Translations under genes and position numbers: made by a program | Notes under the pieces: generated by a model | Seen by the model: only the letters and a program-made list of their open reading frames with translations | Told to the model about the DNA's origin: nothing | The model's database searches: none | Part shown: in pieces, positions 21,340-43,700 of the stretch | How the letters are laid out: every line of letters begins with the position of its first letter | Numbering within the stretch: position 1 is the first letter of the stretch | Assembly: GCA_903813345.2 (NCBI GenBank) | Contig: CAIIXF020000006.1 | Location: 26,173,936-26,233,935 of the forward strand | Reading direction: 5' to 3' | DNA from: Owenia fusiformis | Lineage: Eukaryota; Annelida; Polychaeta; Sabellida; Oweniidae | Length of the DNA stretch: 60,000 nt

Positions 21340-22350
21340 TTGTATATTGCATGTACGTTTGGCTCTAAAAGGGCATCAGTTCTAATAAATCCTATTATAT
21401 ATATAGGTAAAATAGAAAAATGGGGAATTGAATCCGTTCTTTTCGATGCACAGATTAAAGCATTGCAAATGCAACGTGTCAAACGTCTGTATGATAATAA
21501 TGAGTCTAAATGGAAACGTTTTCGCTATAAAGAATTCCCAAACCTTGAATCAAATGTTCATGCAAAGTTCAAAAAATCAAGCTAAAAACAACTTGCCTGC
21601 CTATATTTCTAAATAATGAAAACCTGGAGCAATATTCACAACGCTGAACCTTATGACAAGTCCACTACTATGAACGAACCAATTTGGAACAATAATGCTA
21701 ATTAATGCACTAGGAGCTAATGACTAACAAATCAAAAATACTATGATAAACATTAAACATATTAACACTAAAATAGTAAACTAGCATATCATACATGATA
21801 AATTCAAAGAACCCACGGGAGCCAAAGATCCAAAGCTTTCAATACAAACTCTTACTTACCTTCACTCTTTGTAACTTCTGTTCAACAGAAAAGTTACAGA
21901 ATCTAAATAATACGACAAGTGCAATCTTGTTGTAATAGATGAAACCCATGATTTTTATTTTGAATGCGCGACAGTCACTAACTTTTGGAACGGCATATCC
22001 GTCCTATTTGATAATATACTTTTGAGCAACAGAGAAATACTATTAGGAATAATAGGCAACCACAATGACCGCGATCAAATCCTAAATTTTGGTTAGCTAT
22101 ACGCAAAAAATAAAAATGAAATAAGAATCTCAATAGTAAACCAAACCAGGCCCCAAACCAGGCCAACCGGAAAACCCCTCCTGGATCGTTCTGAAAGCGT
22201 CTTTCTGTTTGGCTATTTGAAAAATGTATCGTATCTCATAAACTTTCGGATATTGTAAAAAGGAACATGATAAAGATTTATACATAAATAGGCATTACTA
22301 TTAAAGACTTCCTGCTGTCAAACTTATGGAGGGAAGGGAAGTGTATATAT
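21340..22350 (+). pseudogene. decayed LINE ORF2 3' terminal fragment
   Basis: Broken frames spell the typical C-terminal region of LINE reverse-transcriptase proteins. At 21430-21585 the frame reads IKALQMQRVKRLYDNNESKW, the usual block after the RT domain. At 21940-22070 it reads DETHDFYFECATVTNFW, the cysteine/histidine-rich terminal motif. Near 22195-22260 comes FLFGYLKN...ILKRNMIKIY, as found near the protein end. At least five stops or frame breaks separate these parts, so it is dead. The RT and endonuclease domains are absent (5' truncated). Confidence 0.72.
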
Positions 22351-25300
22351 TATAGTGACATGTAATTGCATTTCTCCCTGACTTTACTTCAATCCCATGT
22401 AACTCGCTCCCCCCCCGTTAACCTACACAAACACACCGACACAAATTGCAGTACTAGTGAGTACTACTGTTTGAAAGCGTTTTTCTTTTGATAGCCTATA
22501 ACGAAATTCGAAACAGTGCCAGTCGATTGAAATAATGATGTAACTTTCTAGCGTATCGGAGAACTCCCCCCTCGTTACATATAGCCGTAATATGCGATGT
22601 TAAATGGTCTATATGAGTCAAGATACACTCGTTCATAATGACGCTAAAAGAAAACACATGGCTGTCAATCAGCGTTCTTTCGCTGGACCAACGCGCCCTG
22701 ACCTCAATGATCAAAATAGGATTGATTCAACAAATTTAACAATTATTGTCATTCATTAAAGTCAACAATCAGTCACGGAAATTGCTTTTATTATTTCAAT
22801 GCAAATAACTGGATAACTTTAGTTATTTTGTTATCCAATACGATATTTTATAAAACCAAAATTATATTAAATTGTACAAAGAACCCCGCTCATTGTCACC
22901 AATGTTGCTAAGCATGAACAATACGCAACATTAAGCTGAGCAATAAATCCCATATTGTCGATTGTACTTCTTAAATAATCCATTAAGCTTCACTGTTCGA
23001 TAAAAGGATTATTTGATTTATCATAACATCATAACACTCGATGTTACCCCTTGGTTTATAGGGCCTGCATGCCAACGTTATTTATCATTCTAAGACGGCC
23101 AGAGTCGGAAGACATTTTCACGTTGTCTACTGTTAGCTGGAAAAAGGTAATAAACTTTAATATTTTTTATCTTATTTCAGGCTTACACGATGTGGTATAT
23201 TTAGGACACCAATTCTGTGAACTAGCTGAATTTTTTTTCGTATTTTTAGTCAAAATTGTTACATAGTTACCAAATGGGCTGACCTAGCAACCAGATGACC
23301 GGACTTATTTATACACACATGGCACATGTATTTTAATCATCCCAATCTTAACAAGAAATTCATAAGCTAAATTAATAAATCAATTAGTATTATCAAAATA
23401 CTATGGAATAATTTTCTTATGTTTGTGTTTTATATACATGCTCCTTAATAAATGAGACTTTCAGATGACAGTTATTAGTAAAATAATTTAGCCAAATGAA
23501 ATAAAATATGTTATTGCAAATATCATAGTTTTAGAAAATCACGATTGAGATTTCCGAGAATATACTAGAAGCTATAACAATTCTATATTTAGACAATGAA
23601 ACGATAATTAGCAGTATCAAATATAACATTCAAATAGTATTACCAAGAGATATGATTAGGCTACATATTTCCCGAGATGCGTTTATGTCCCCGGGAGCAT
23701 TCCTTGCGATGAGGATTCATAAATCCATTGCATGGAAATCACTAAAATGTGACAGTGAAAGAACAATTAGTCATAGGAATTCAATTTAAGAATGTTTAGA
23801 ATTACTTGTTACATTCTACAGCGACTGAAAGATTATTGTTTATATAACATTTTTCGAAGATATAATGGAAAATGAGAAAGAGTTCGTTCTACTAGGCCCA
23901 AGGTCAACCGATATGTACATGTACATAATTGTGTTGTACAAATGTTTTGTTTTGCATAAAAATCAAGGCAGGAAAATTTCAATCAATAATCTAGATAATT
24001 AAAGCGAAAATTAGATACACATTGAGAGCAACTTCCGAAAGGAGCTACTTTTCCGAAAAGAGTTTGTCCTTGTTTAATCATTGTAAATTAAGAGCAATTA
24101 CATAAATCGTACAGATTCAAAATGATTAAAGAAAGAATTGTATGGAAAAAAAAATATAAGATTTACATTTCATGGATCGCTGAGCTTCAGGAACACTACA
24201 ATATCCAAATGTGGGTTTTGGGTTTCGCGTTCAAGCTGTTAAAACAAATCACATATCTTATACTCAAACTACACCACAAGTGTTTTTGGCATTAACTTTC
24301 AGATTGTTGAAGTCTAATTTACTTACTGTACATATAGACAATATGACCAAGTGAATTCCTCTATTGATATCTATTGAATATTAGTCGATCTAATGTTTCG
24401 TTTTCACTATGGTGGCCTGATTAATTATTTACGTGTATTACAGCATTATTATGATGATTGAGTCTTATGACCAGGAATTATTGATAACATACATGTACAA
24501 GCTTTAATTATTTACGAAAATACAATAACTCTATAGCAACCAACACAGTGACTGCTTTTTGGGGTTTCGTGAAGTTTTTAGAGTTTATGTCATTTATTTA
24601 TTTTTACTATGGCAACCAACACACTGACTGCTTTTTGGGGTTTCGTGAAGTTTTTAGAGTTTATGTCATTTATTTATTTTTACTTTGGCAACCAACACAC
24701 TGACTGCTTTTTGGGGTTACGATACGTGTAAGTTTATTGTATATGTCATCAATTTTAATGTTGCCAGTTGTTTACACATACTATAATATTATGGACGAAA
24801 AATTTATTATATTGCTCGTCTAAATCCTCATTGGCGCATTTGAAGATAATATAATGGCGATGAACATAAGAGACAATTTCATATAAGTAAATCAAGCCTT
24901 GTGTCAGGTCTCTTCTAAAAACAGCTTTTCTTAAGGACTATGTTCTTCACTGACTTCATGTGTCAATTAAATCAGGCATGTGTGAAATATAGAATCAAAC
25001 GTCTCCAGAGCATCACTCCTTCGCCTGTTGTTTCATATATTCTTTCATTGATTTCAATGTATTTGTTTAATAGATTCGGTGTAGTGTCATCAGTCCAATA
25101 TTTATTCCCGGGTATTTATTCCGCTATCGTTGCATCATTGTCTTAAGACAGATTCGACTAAGGTTTTAGTTTGTTTAACCGTTGAAAGTAAAATTATGCT
25201 CTTGATCTTAACAATAAAGTTGTAGAACCAAATACGGTTACAATATTCTAAAGTATATAATATATGGATGTTTCGTGAGGTGTTGCTATAGTAAACAGAA

Positions 25301-26062
25301 TATGAGAAAATCTACTTACAGAATGGAAGGCCAAGTAAATTCAGAACTTTAAAGTCACAGTGTCAAACCATTTAAATGAATTCTGAGGTTTAGTTGACAT
25401 GCACGTACGCAGAGTCTCGTTATGAGGATGAAGCTCTCTTTTAAGAGGCGAAATCAAACGACTGCAAAGGGTATGAGTGGATACATTCCATGCATTAATC
25501 CCCCCTATCTAACTCATTTAAACGCCGATATGTGGTTGCCAATGATTAAGGTTCCAAATAAAGAAATTAGATTTGTAGTACAAGACAATTTATCTCAAAT
25601 GTTTTAACCTGGTTTCAACAACCTTTCTTCACTTTGAGAAGTTTTAGTTTTAGTTGAATCAAAAGTATGGCCTAATAATTAAGAACAGCAAAAATTTGAG
25701 CGCACCTTCAATAAATTTATTATTTATTTTGTAACTCATTAAATTCAGAATGTCTTATCGATTACGTGAGTGTACTTTACAGATTTTCCTTGTTTCTCAT
25801 TATTTCAGTAAAATAACAACCATGTCAACGTGTTGAACCCAGACAAGGAAATCGATGATCAATAGAAAAGTTGTATTATTATTTGATATCCATTCAGAAC
25901 TAGTAGCTAAAGTAGTCTTTGTAATCAATATCAAGTTTACAGAAATCTATTCACTCTTTAAACAGATTGGATAAGTGTTCAATAGACTTAGTTAAATAAA
26001 TGGCGGCGAGTCACGTGTTTGGGGTTAGAGGTCGTTGCTAAGGTACCGACGCTAACTTGTAG
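22351..26062. other. intergenic, mostly featureless
   Basis: About 3.7 kb without a supported gene. A possible small exon is at 23061-23145 (acceptor tttatag, donor AAAAAG|GTAATA; frame ...RRPESEDIFTLSTVSWKK), with no family match. A short tandem repeat at 24536-24715 is listed separately. The downstream end is the tektin promoter. Confidence 0.45.
24536..24715. repeat. 76-bp tandem repeat, 2.4 copies
   Basis: Units start at gcaaccaacac (24536, 24612, 24688) and are nearly identical, including gactgctttttggggtt and gtttttagagtttatgtcat. The few mismatches imply a recent origin. Confidence 0.9.
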
Positions 26063-26147
26063 TATTTATATAGCAAGTAAGAAGTACACTTAGGGAACAA
26101 GAAGGGTAAATTCGCCACGATTTTACTGAATTAAAGAGTGATTAGCG
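26013..26147 (+). promoter_or_regulatory. tektin core promoter and 5' UTR
   Basis: A TATA-like box (tatttatatag, 26063-26073) lies 75-85 bp before the start codon, so transcription probably begins near 26095. Upstream are an E-box CACGTG at about 26014 and GTTGCTAAGGTAC near 26034, which has a good RFX X-box half-site only. Confidence 0.45.
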
Positions 26148-35054
<8,907 letters not shown>

Positions 35055-37735
35055 AAAAAACACACAGAGTGAAAGACTATATGCCATAGCGACAAGAGGT
35101 GCAAGAACAGTCTCAGCGTACCGACCCATAAATATCTATATATCTTACTTTTCGGGTCAAATAAATGTACGATATATCATATTTATGGGTCAAACATCAA
35201 ATTTCACCATGCGGGAGAGCGTAGGCCTACTACCCACAGTTACTATACTGTAACCCTTTTTGAGTGAATGGCGCGATATAAAATCTCACCGGTTGTTATA
35301 CTCAATCATTTCGAACCATTTCGTATTTGCTTTTTATCAAAAATGCAACATTTCAAGGGGATATTAATGAGGGTTACAATATGTGGCATGGTCGAGTTTG
35401 GTATGTGGTCTCAGTAATGTCCCTCCAACAGTATTAGGCCGAAGAGAGACCATAACACTTGGTTAACTTCAGTGGAAGGTGTAATGGTAAACCATTGGCC
35501 AGTTTATGAAGACTAACAGAATATAACTTACGGGAATATTGGTGGGCATAATTTATCACGAAATAAGTGCTAAGTTATAATATAAAATGATTTTTTCTAT
35601 ATTTTTCACATATTGTAAATATGTATATTTTATTGTGTACCAACAGGTCAATAGACGATTTGAAAGGAATCTGGTTGACCGGGAGGTACACAGTGTATAT
35701 AAAAATATTACCTTACACCGCTTGTATCATCAGTATTATCGTTCAGAATTATCTATAGAATCAGAAATGATGTCATCTCGCCTGAATAGTGCACTTTCTA
35801 CATATTGATGCTTGTGAAACGTTTCATAGAACTCAATCTTAGTTAGAATGAGATAGGGAAAGTTGAGAGCACAATCGATACAGTTCCTAGAATCGTTTCC
35901 TTGCATTTTTACCGTTAATCACAGATTTTCTTCGCAAAGTGCTTAATAAGTTCAGTTTATCAAATGGAACTTTCATTTGTTTGAAAATATGCAAACGTAT
36001 AACAGTATTATGTAGAAATTATCACTAAAATAGACTTGGTGGTTCTTTAAATTGAACTAGTTAAGTGTCATTTTGAACTAGTTCAGCATTTACACCGGTC
36101 AAAGAAAAAATGAAACAGCTGCTGATTATGAAAAATAACATCAAGTCTATTTTTATTTATTTTTTATCTTTTATTCAAGTCGTATTATATGTATTTGAAA
36201 TCTGCAATTCTGCATTTATTGTAGATTTTAGATTATGCATGCCTTACAATCATTTTCATCAATCATTGTATCAAATTATTTTTGCACAATAAAGTGTGAG
36301 ATTATTATATCGAAAAAAACATTTTATGTCTTTGTAAAGTTAGAATAGAAAAAAACGTATTGCGTAAGTTTGTATATAGGCTTCGTATAAATACCGAATT
36401 ATGTCGAGATAGATGGCATTAGTAATACCAAAATCACTTATAAATAACTGAATATAATCAAAATAAACCCCGTCAGTTTTTGCCTACACCAAAATAATCC
36501 ATTTGACCACATAAATCTGACAAACACATCCTTGTTTTTGTGTATCAAAGATGTCAGAATATATTGGAAAGGTTTATAACGAGAAAAATTATTTTGATGT
36601 GGGTTGTATACCTTCTCTAAAGAAAAAATGTGCATGGTCCTTTATCAGTCATAACATTTTCAAAATTTTGTATAATATTACTTAACTCTTGGAGGCACAT
36701 GGCGTAAATATTGTATATAATTGGTGGAAATCTTAAAAAATTAGATGAAAATTTAAAAAGGTTAGCAATGGTTAAAAACATTGTCTCACAAACTCACTAA
36801 TGTGACTTTTTCCATTAAATTACGTCTTAAATTACAATTTGTTATTACACTGTTCAGTGTAATACATTTTCCTCTAAGCCTAGGACATCATTCTCTATAT
36901 GTTATATTCTTCATACCATTGTAAAGCTCATTCCAAACTGGTCATAACTGACAAGTTTAAAACTCATTCCAAACTGGTCATAACTGACAAGTTTGAAATA
37001 AACATTGACACACCGACAGAAAATTGTGGAAGTGCAAAAACCTGCCTAAAACATGATTTCTAGACAATTTTACGCCTTAGATAGCAGTGAAATTAGGGAT
37101 AGGATGTAACCATTTTGCTCAATAAACACATTTATACATCACATCTGACATAAAGTTTGATATGCATAAGCTATATAGTATTGGATGTATAACATATTTA
37201 TAGGTCATTGAGAAAGATTAAGGGTTATAATTATCATACACTTTCACATTTATTGTAATTATGTTACCCCTTCCCCTAATCTTGAACTGAGGGGAAACCT
37301 CTGAATCTGAAGGATATTACCTCAACTTCTATCACAAAATGGTTGTAATTAATCGGACTTTCATTCTATAAATGATATTTTTCACAAAGTTTTATTTGAA
37401 TGAAGACAATTTTGATTCATGTCTCAGAAGACCCCCTTCTTGAGCACATTGCTGGGCTTAGGACTTTCTCAAATTTATGACGTTAATTAATGGTAAAAAG
37501 TCACACTCACGATTTTAGGAGTTGTTATATTAAATCCTTTCTAACTTTTTACCATATTTACGAAATTATTTGACATTTTCTCAATTTGGTCAAAGTATTC
37601 ATATATAATAGCTTTGAAAGTTTGGTATGATAATAACGAAAAATAAAAAAAAATTGAGGAATATTCACATTTGTAATTAAATGCTGAATACACTTTATTT
37701 CAAATCCATTTTGAATCCATATTTCAATTGATTGT
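35055..37735. other. intergenic between tektin and lysozyme 1
   Basis: No coding exon recognised. It holds one tandem duplication of about 33 bp at 36929-36997 (cattccaaactggtcataac + tgacaagtt, twice). The two genes converge here, so both 3' UTRs should lie in this stretch. Confidence 0.5.
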
Positions 37736-40700
37736 TCAACCATACAGACATCTCTCGACTTCTCTCCAATAATCCGAGTCAGATCCTATTTTACAATCAC
37801 CTGGTCCATGGTGGTGTAGCTTCGCGTATTGTTCGCATGTATAGGGGGTACTTCCACAACTCGTATTATATCTCTCCATATAGGCTAGGACGCATTGTAC
37901 AGAACAATCCATTGTCATGGCACATGTCCTAAACTCTGTTTAAAGAAAATAAAAAATAACATCAGGAAAATCTGGGAAAATAAAGTTGTTTATCTGTTTT
38001 TATCACGTAAAACGCCCCATGCTCAGTATACAGGGTGATGTGCAAAAAAGACAACCGAAAATCGAAAGAAATCGCTATGCTAAACCAATAGTGTTCATTT
38101 ATTCAGGAAAGAAACACGAGATCTTATTAAATGTATAGCTCCTGTAGTTAGTTGAAAAAAAAATGCCTTGGACACCTGCTCAAAAGACAGTTCTACTTCA
38201 AAACGCGGTCGGGGTGATTGCAACCGCAATAGAACCAAATAACTTCCTAACCATAGTGTTTTGGCACTTCAAAAATACAAATTATTATATATCTTCATTC
38301 AATGTGTAACAAATCTGTAGAGTTTCATCGAAATCACTCTAGGGGCTTTACAGTCATGGTCTAAATGCCTTCAAAACGCAGTCAGACGTCCTGATTCAGG
38401 CAGACTTTAGAAGGCATTTCGGGGGACTACTATTACTTTTACACCGAACAAACGGACGAACGGACGGGCGAACGGACGGCTTTCCTGTATTCCCCTCGAA
38501 CTTCATTCGGTGGGATAACTACAGGAGCTATACATTTAGAGTCTCTTCTTTCTTTCCTGAAAAAAGATCACAATTGCTTCAGTATTTTCCAAGATATAGC
38601 GATTTTTTCGGTTGCGACGAGTACGTTTCTCAAAATGTTTGAATAATGGCGTGTGAGAAAAGACAATTGTACGCATTCGATGTTATGCATGCTGGACTGA
38701 TCCCTCAATTTCCTTTCGTTAGCATGGTTGGGGACTCTTCATGCTGGCCCGTAGCCAGTTTTTGCCAAAGGGAGGGGTCACTTTTCAAAAGGTTCCAGGA
38801 GGGGGGTTCATGTTTGACAACTTGGGCTCAAAATCAACTCCCAAAACACCCCGGACTAAGGCCTGGCATGTACCTTCAACAAACTCATGCGTGGTCTATT
38901 ACAGTTACGTATAAATAATGACTAGAAATGTTTTAAATCGCACGAGACCCTTACCCCCTTCTAATCGTCCACAGTCAGTCCAATAAGCCTCGCCAATATT
39001 GAATGGTCCGCACCTCCATTCCCCGGTAGCATCTCGCTCACAGCGCCCTAAGTTTCTCTCACAACCCTCTGTTTGACAAATACACGCCAAACAAATGTCA
39101 TCTGGTTGACCAAGTATGACATCTTTCCCTAGAAATCCAAGATACCTGTACTTGATCAACTATTTGTAACTAAGTGTTAATTCTGAACCATGATTCTGCT
39201 ACTCATCACATCTTTCTGTTTCTCAACTCGAGAGAAACTGATATAGGCCATGATTTCCCACTGGCGGATCCTGGGCACGCCTCCCACCCTTTGCCATGGG
39301 TGGGCACAAAAAAATGGGTCCAAAAAATCTTTGGGCCAAAAAAGGCCTTAAGGCCCTAAAAAGTGGGCCTATTTTAATTTCAGGCCAAATTTAGAAGAAA
39401 ATGGGCCTCAAAATTTCAAAATTTGGGCCCACTTTGGGGTTTTGGGGCCCAAAATTATTTTACGCGCAAGCGCGGAATTTTTTTTCTGAACTGAAATTTG
39501 CCCCCTCCCCCTTGTTGGTTCCCAGATCCGCCCCTGGGGTCTATTTCTCCAAACTCCGTAAAATTACGGATCCGTAAGTCCATTGTTCTTTCTCAAACTT
39601 ACGGAGAGATTGCATTTCTCGAAAAATCGCAAATTTACGGGATTTTGTGGGATTTCCGTAAGTTTACGATATTCATGACGTCATAGCCTTCTTTTTCCGT
39701 AACTTTATAGGCACCTCAGACCCTGTCCATAACTATTTACGGAGGAATTTCCATTCTATTGCATAATGATTACTATGGTTACCTGCATCAGTACCACTTA
39801 CCTGCTATATGGCAGCTCTTAGGAGGTATATAGAAATCAAAACTGATTAAGAAGGGTGAGAAGGGTGCGAATCGCTATAATATCCGTTGGTAATTGGGAG
39901 CCGTCTCCGAAAACGCATGTGGAAGTAGACAAACTTATTGGGTCAACCCTTCAACTTGAGTCAGGGAGGTCGGATGATGGTAGTAAAATCCGGGTAAAAT
40001 CCCTTCGAGCTGCACCAAATTAAAAGATAACTTTCAGGTCGCAGGGATTTTACTACTAATTTTGATAACGTCAACTTGAAAATCTCAATTACAGTGTTTC
40101 TCCTTGAACCAAATCTTTCGGGGTCTCAGAACGCATTGAATTTAATTTTAATGACAGATGACAAAATATTTTCCCAGATTGACGGCATTACGGCAACGTA
40201 TATATTTGTGAATATTAAATAGCTGGATGCATAATCAGCACTTCATTTTCTTTCTTTCATAATTTCTTAATCCATGCATACCAGAATAAAATCCAAACTT
40301 CAAGATGTTTGAAATTTAGTCAAAAATTGGACCTGTATGTATTAAAATTGATTTAATGTCAAAATTGGACGACAGAATATGTTCAAAGATTAGCAATCAA
40401 TATAATGCACAGTTGTGTTCTGACTTGAAAAAGGTTTAATTCCACACACCACTGGAAAACTAACGTATCTTCCACGTATTATCTTTAAATGATCTAGAAA
40501 TACCATAATATACAACGCAAAGAAGAGGTTTCTACTAACTGCTGGATGTTGCAACTCCATTTTGATGAAAATATTTCTATTTTTTATAAAATTTCTTTAC
40601 ATTGCTACTGAGTAAAGTCTGAATTTTTTCATCAAGTAAATCATTATTAGTGTTTCAAACTTCGAAGTAGACATCTTATTCACAGATCCGACCAAACTCC

Positions 40701-43700
40701 ATACAAAATTTGAGAAATTATTGATATACAACTGAAACTTATTCAAAACAGCATTTGTATTATTCAATAGCGAATAGGATCAATTATTCCCAGGGGGAGG
40801 AGGATATCACCGACGCGAGAATTCATCGTTTACTCACCAAGATTCAATGATTTCACTTATTACGTTTAATTACTTTTACTTGTTTTTCTTCGTATTTTAC
40901 CCTATATGAACGTCCACATACTGAGAAATTAAGTGTAACGCATATAACGTCCAAAAATGGACGACAGAATATGTTCACAGACAAATGATCTAGAAACTCC
41001 ATAATATACAACGCAAAGAAGAGGTTTTAGCTAACTCAGTGCTGGATGTTGCAACTCCATTTGATTTTTTATGAAGATATTGTTTTTAAAGAAAATGTCT
41101 TTACATTGCTATTGAGTAAATCTTGGATTTTTTTTCATCAAGTAAATCATTATTGCAAGTGTCAAACTTCGAAGTAGATATCTTATTCTCAGATCCGACC
41201 AAACTCTATACAATATTTTGGGTGTAGAGCTGTCCAGTCGTAATTGGAATTTCTCTGATTCAAGTCCGGGGCCTTGAAAAGTTCATAGTAAGTTTAACGT
41301 CCTGCTGAGAGACCAAACTTTTGGGGTAATCGAAGTGAAAAAAAATTAAAAACAAAACCTTCATTTATTGTATTCTATTTAGAGGATGTAATTCAAATGT
41401 TGAAATAATATAACACAAACAATTAAATACCTGCGGATAAAATATTTAAGGTTCACATTAACTGTTTGAAGTTGAAATAATTTTTTGGGCCTTTTACAAT
41501 GCACAATGACGTCATATCTCCGTAACTTTGCGGACTAAGATACGATTACGATACGGAGTTTGGAGAAATGCAATTTGAAACTCCGCATCTTTCTCGTAAC
41601 TTTTTTAAATTTTACGGAAATCGTAACTCTACGGGTCCGTAACTTTACGGAGTTTGGAGAAATAGACCCCTGTTTCTCATGATGATTTATTAAAGTCATA
41701 AACTATTTTTTAGTACAGTTAAGTACATTGACGATTTCCTGTCTCTAAATGATAATGATTATGTTCAATTTAACACTTCGCAACAGTGTTTAAACATCTA
41801 TGAAATATCATATGTACAGGGTGATCCAGAAGTAACGTCAAAGATGTTGTAATTTCAAAAGTATTCATCAGATCTTCATGAAATTTGGTATACATGTACC
41901 CACAACATTTCTGAGTTACCATCTCAAAGATTGGAATTCAATCATTTCATTGGTTGAAATTATGGTTGCTATAGTAACCCGATATCGCGTAACCCGGGGC
42001 AAATTACTTAACGTGTAATGCGTAATCTCAAAATATCAACAAGATCTGAAATTGTTATATCCTCAACATTTTATTTCACAACAATATAAATCATACTATT
42101 GCACAGTTACTAATAATAGTTCATTCTACATAATTGCCACCATTTGCAACACATTTCTCATGTCTGGATACCCATTCCTTGAACACAGAATTAAATCCAT
42201 TAGAACTCATTCCTTGTAGGGCTAGTACTACGGCATTTTTCAATTCCTCACAGGATTGAAAATTATTTCCACTAAGGTTTCTTTTTAGTTCCCCATACAA
42301 ATAAAAGTCACTGGGGGCAAGATCAGGTGAATAAGGGGCATGTTCAAGTTGTTGAAATCCAAGTGTTTGGACTGTGTTGCTGGTCAGGATTGCAGTGTGC
42401 GTAGGGGCATTGTCCCAATGCAAGATAAACTGCTGCAGATGTCCGGGACGCTTTTTCCTCAGGGAACGTTGAAGATCACGCTTCAGAACCTGAAAAACAA
42501 ATGTTTAATGGTTGTTAAACCAGTTGTTTCATTGATTGGATTTGGATTTGAATCATGGCCATGGAGTTATAATTATATTGACAGTGAACAACATTTAAAT
42601 ACTTTAATTTAAAAATAAAATTCACAGTATGATGTATTATTAGAACAAATGATATCTTACCTTTGCAATGTAAACGGCATTAATTCTCTGGCCAATGGGA
42701 ACAAAATGGGTTAACACCATTCCTCTAATGTCAAAGAATGTCACAACCATTTGTTTCTTTTGTGGAATTCCTGGTACTATTTTAGGCTTGGTTGGTGTTG
42801 GGGAGTTGTCATGTTTCCACGATGAACTTTGTTGCGTGGTCTCTGGGATGTAGAATGATAGCAATGATTCGTCACTCGTAATGATCTTGTTAAGAAAGTC
42901 ATCTCCATCTCTCCGATATTTTGCAAGAAAGTCCCTTGAAGCCTTAACACGCCGGTCTTTCTGCTCCTGTGTCAAGTCATGCGGCACCCATTTAGCAGAC
43001 ACCTTCTTTAACAGACAGTTCTTTGTCAGTATCCGTTGCACAGTCCCATAGCTCAGATCGTGTTTTTCAGCCAATTCTCTGATAGAAATTTGCCTATTGT
43101 CCATAACATCAGCTTCAATTGCTTTGATGGTTTGATCATCGAATGACGACACTGGCCTGCCTCCTCGCTGCTTGTCTACCACTTCATCATATCCACTGGA
43201 ATACTTGTTAAACCACCTGTAAATGTTTCTCTCAGCAATGGCAGCTTTACCATATGCCTTCTTTATCTGTCTTATAGTCTCTTTTACACCTTTCCCCAAC
43301 TTTACACAGAACTTAATGTTTGTTCTTTGCTCTATTTTACTCTGACTTGGCGCCATCTTGAATTGGGTGGGTTAGTGTCCTTGGTCATGTAGTATTTGTC
43401 ATGGATGATGGAAGCAATTCAAAGAAATTGAAAGCTTTTTATGAATGCCTATTGTGACATCACAACTATTACATATTTGTTACCATGGCAACAAATATAA
43501 AAATCATAGAAAACAAACAATGAACATTTTCAAATGTGACTGACTTTTTAAATTAGAGAAATTCACAAAAACGTTATGGTTTCTCTTCAATTTGCCCCGG
43601 GTTACGCGATATCGGGTTACTATAGCAACCATAATTTCAACCAATGAAATGATTGAATTCCAATCTTTGAGATGGTAACTCAGAAATGTTGTGGGTACAT

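Noticed and set aside
42340-42612. 90-codon plus-strand ORF opposite the transposase
   Set aside because: Antisense to transposase exon 2 and its intron.
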